This document shows positions 5,459 through 5,526 of a stretch of 5,526 nucleotides of DNA, piece by piece. Below the pieces are notes generated by a model. It worked only from the letters and a program-made list of their open reading frames with translations, was not told the origin of the DNA and did not search any database. The position numbers and the translations under genes were made by a program. How positions within the stretch are numbered: the stretch's first letter is position 1; each line of letters opens with the position of its first letter. The stretch comes from an uncultured Collinsella sp. (GTDB lineage: Bacteria > Actinomycetota > Coriobacteriia > Coriobacteriales > Coriobacteriaceae), in NCBI GenBank assembly GCA_958403395.1, contig CATXXF010000074.1, forward strand, positions 1-5,526, written 5' to 3'.

Positions 5459-5472
5459 AGCGCAAGGTATAA

Positions 5473-5526
5473 CCTGACTTTTGCAGAACAAATAGGCTGT
5501 TTGCCTTATGCGAACTGGGTAAACGG
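5473..5526 (-). mobile_element. Third IS copy, left end only (cut by window end)
   Basis: The last 54 bp match the left ends of copies A and B base for base, including the 15-bp inverted repeat (5473-5487) and the first arm of the subterminal stem. Orientation is the same as the other two. Whether this copy is complete cannot be told from the window. It directly follows TATAA (5468-5472). Confidence 0.85.

Noticed and set aside
1..5526. CRISPR array or phage attachment repeats
   Set aside because: The only direct repeats seen are the IS copies; there are no short regularly spaced repeats and no integrase gene.

Overview
The window is GC-rich and dominated by three directly repeated copies of one insertion sequence (IS): two complete and apparently identical, one cut off by the window end. 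The transposase is a DDE enzyme of the IS4 superfamily, closest to the IS1634 family. The high GC, the wording of the WalJ-like protein and the AbiEi-type antitoxin suggest a gut actinobacterium of the Coriobacteriia (Eggerthellaceae-like). This is an impression from family knowledge, not a database match.

Layout. Positions 1-169 hold no recognisable gene, only two small hairpins next to the 3' end of the following gene. Positions 170-517 (minus) carry a WalJ/YycJ-type metallo-beta-lactamase-fold gene. Its N and C termini are intact, but the middle, including the metal-binding HxHxDH motif, is missing in frame. Positions 518-733 are its upstream region. IS copy A is 734-2731 and copy B is 3035-5032. 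Both are 1,998 bp with imperfect 15-bp terminal inverted repeats and a minus-strand transposase. Between them lies a 303-bp non-coding island (2732-3034) that ends in what looks like a strong plus-strand promoter, interrupted by copy B at its -10 region. Right of copy B is the 5' stub of an abiEi-type antitoxin gene (5011-5211, minus), cut after about 59 codons and ended by a stop codon inside the IS. Its promoter, wrapped in an 18-bp inverted repeat (5220-5271), is still present. Positions 5272-5472 hold a weak plus-strand coding remnant. From 5473 a third IS copy begins.

How the parts relate. The host genes here are damaged: one WalJ-like hydrolase lacks its active site, one antitoxin is truncated, and one promoter is cut. 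The IS carries its own terminator, promoter and ribosome-binding site, so transposase expression seems insulated from outside transcription. Neither complete copy has a visible target-site duplication and the flanks of each copy do not belong together. This suggests that recombination or deletion between IS copies, or possibly misassembly, shaped the locus. I see no intact new multi-gene system. The most informative signals are the IS architecture, the shared TA-N-N-A sequence at all three left ends, and the orphan antitoxin DNA-binding domain with its operator.
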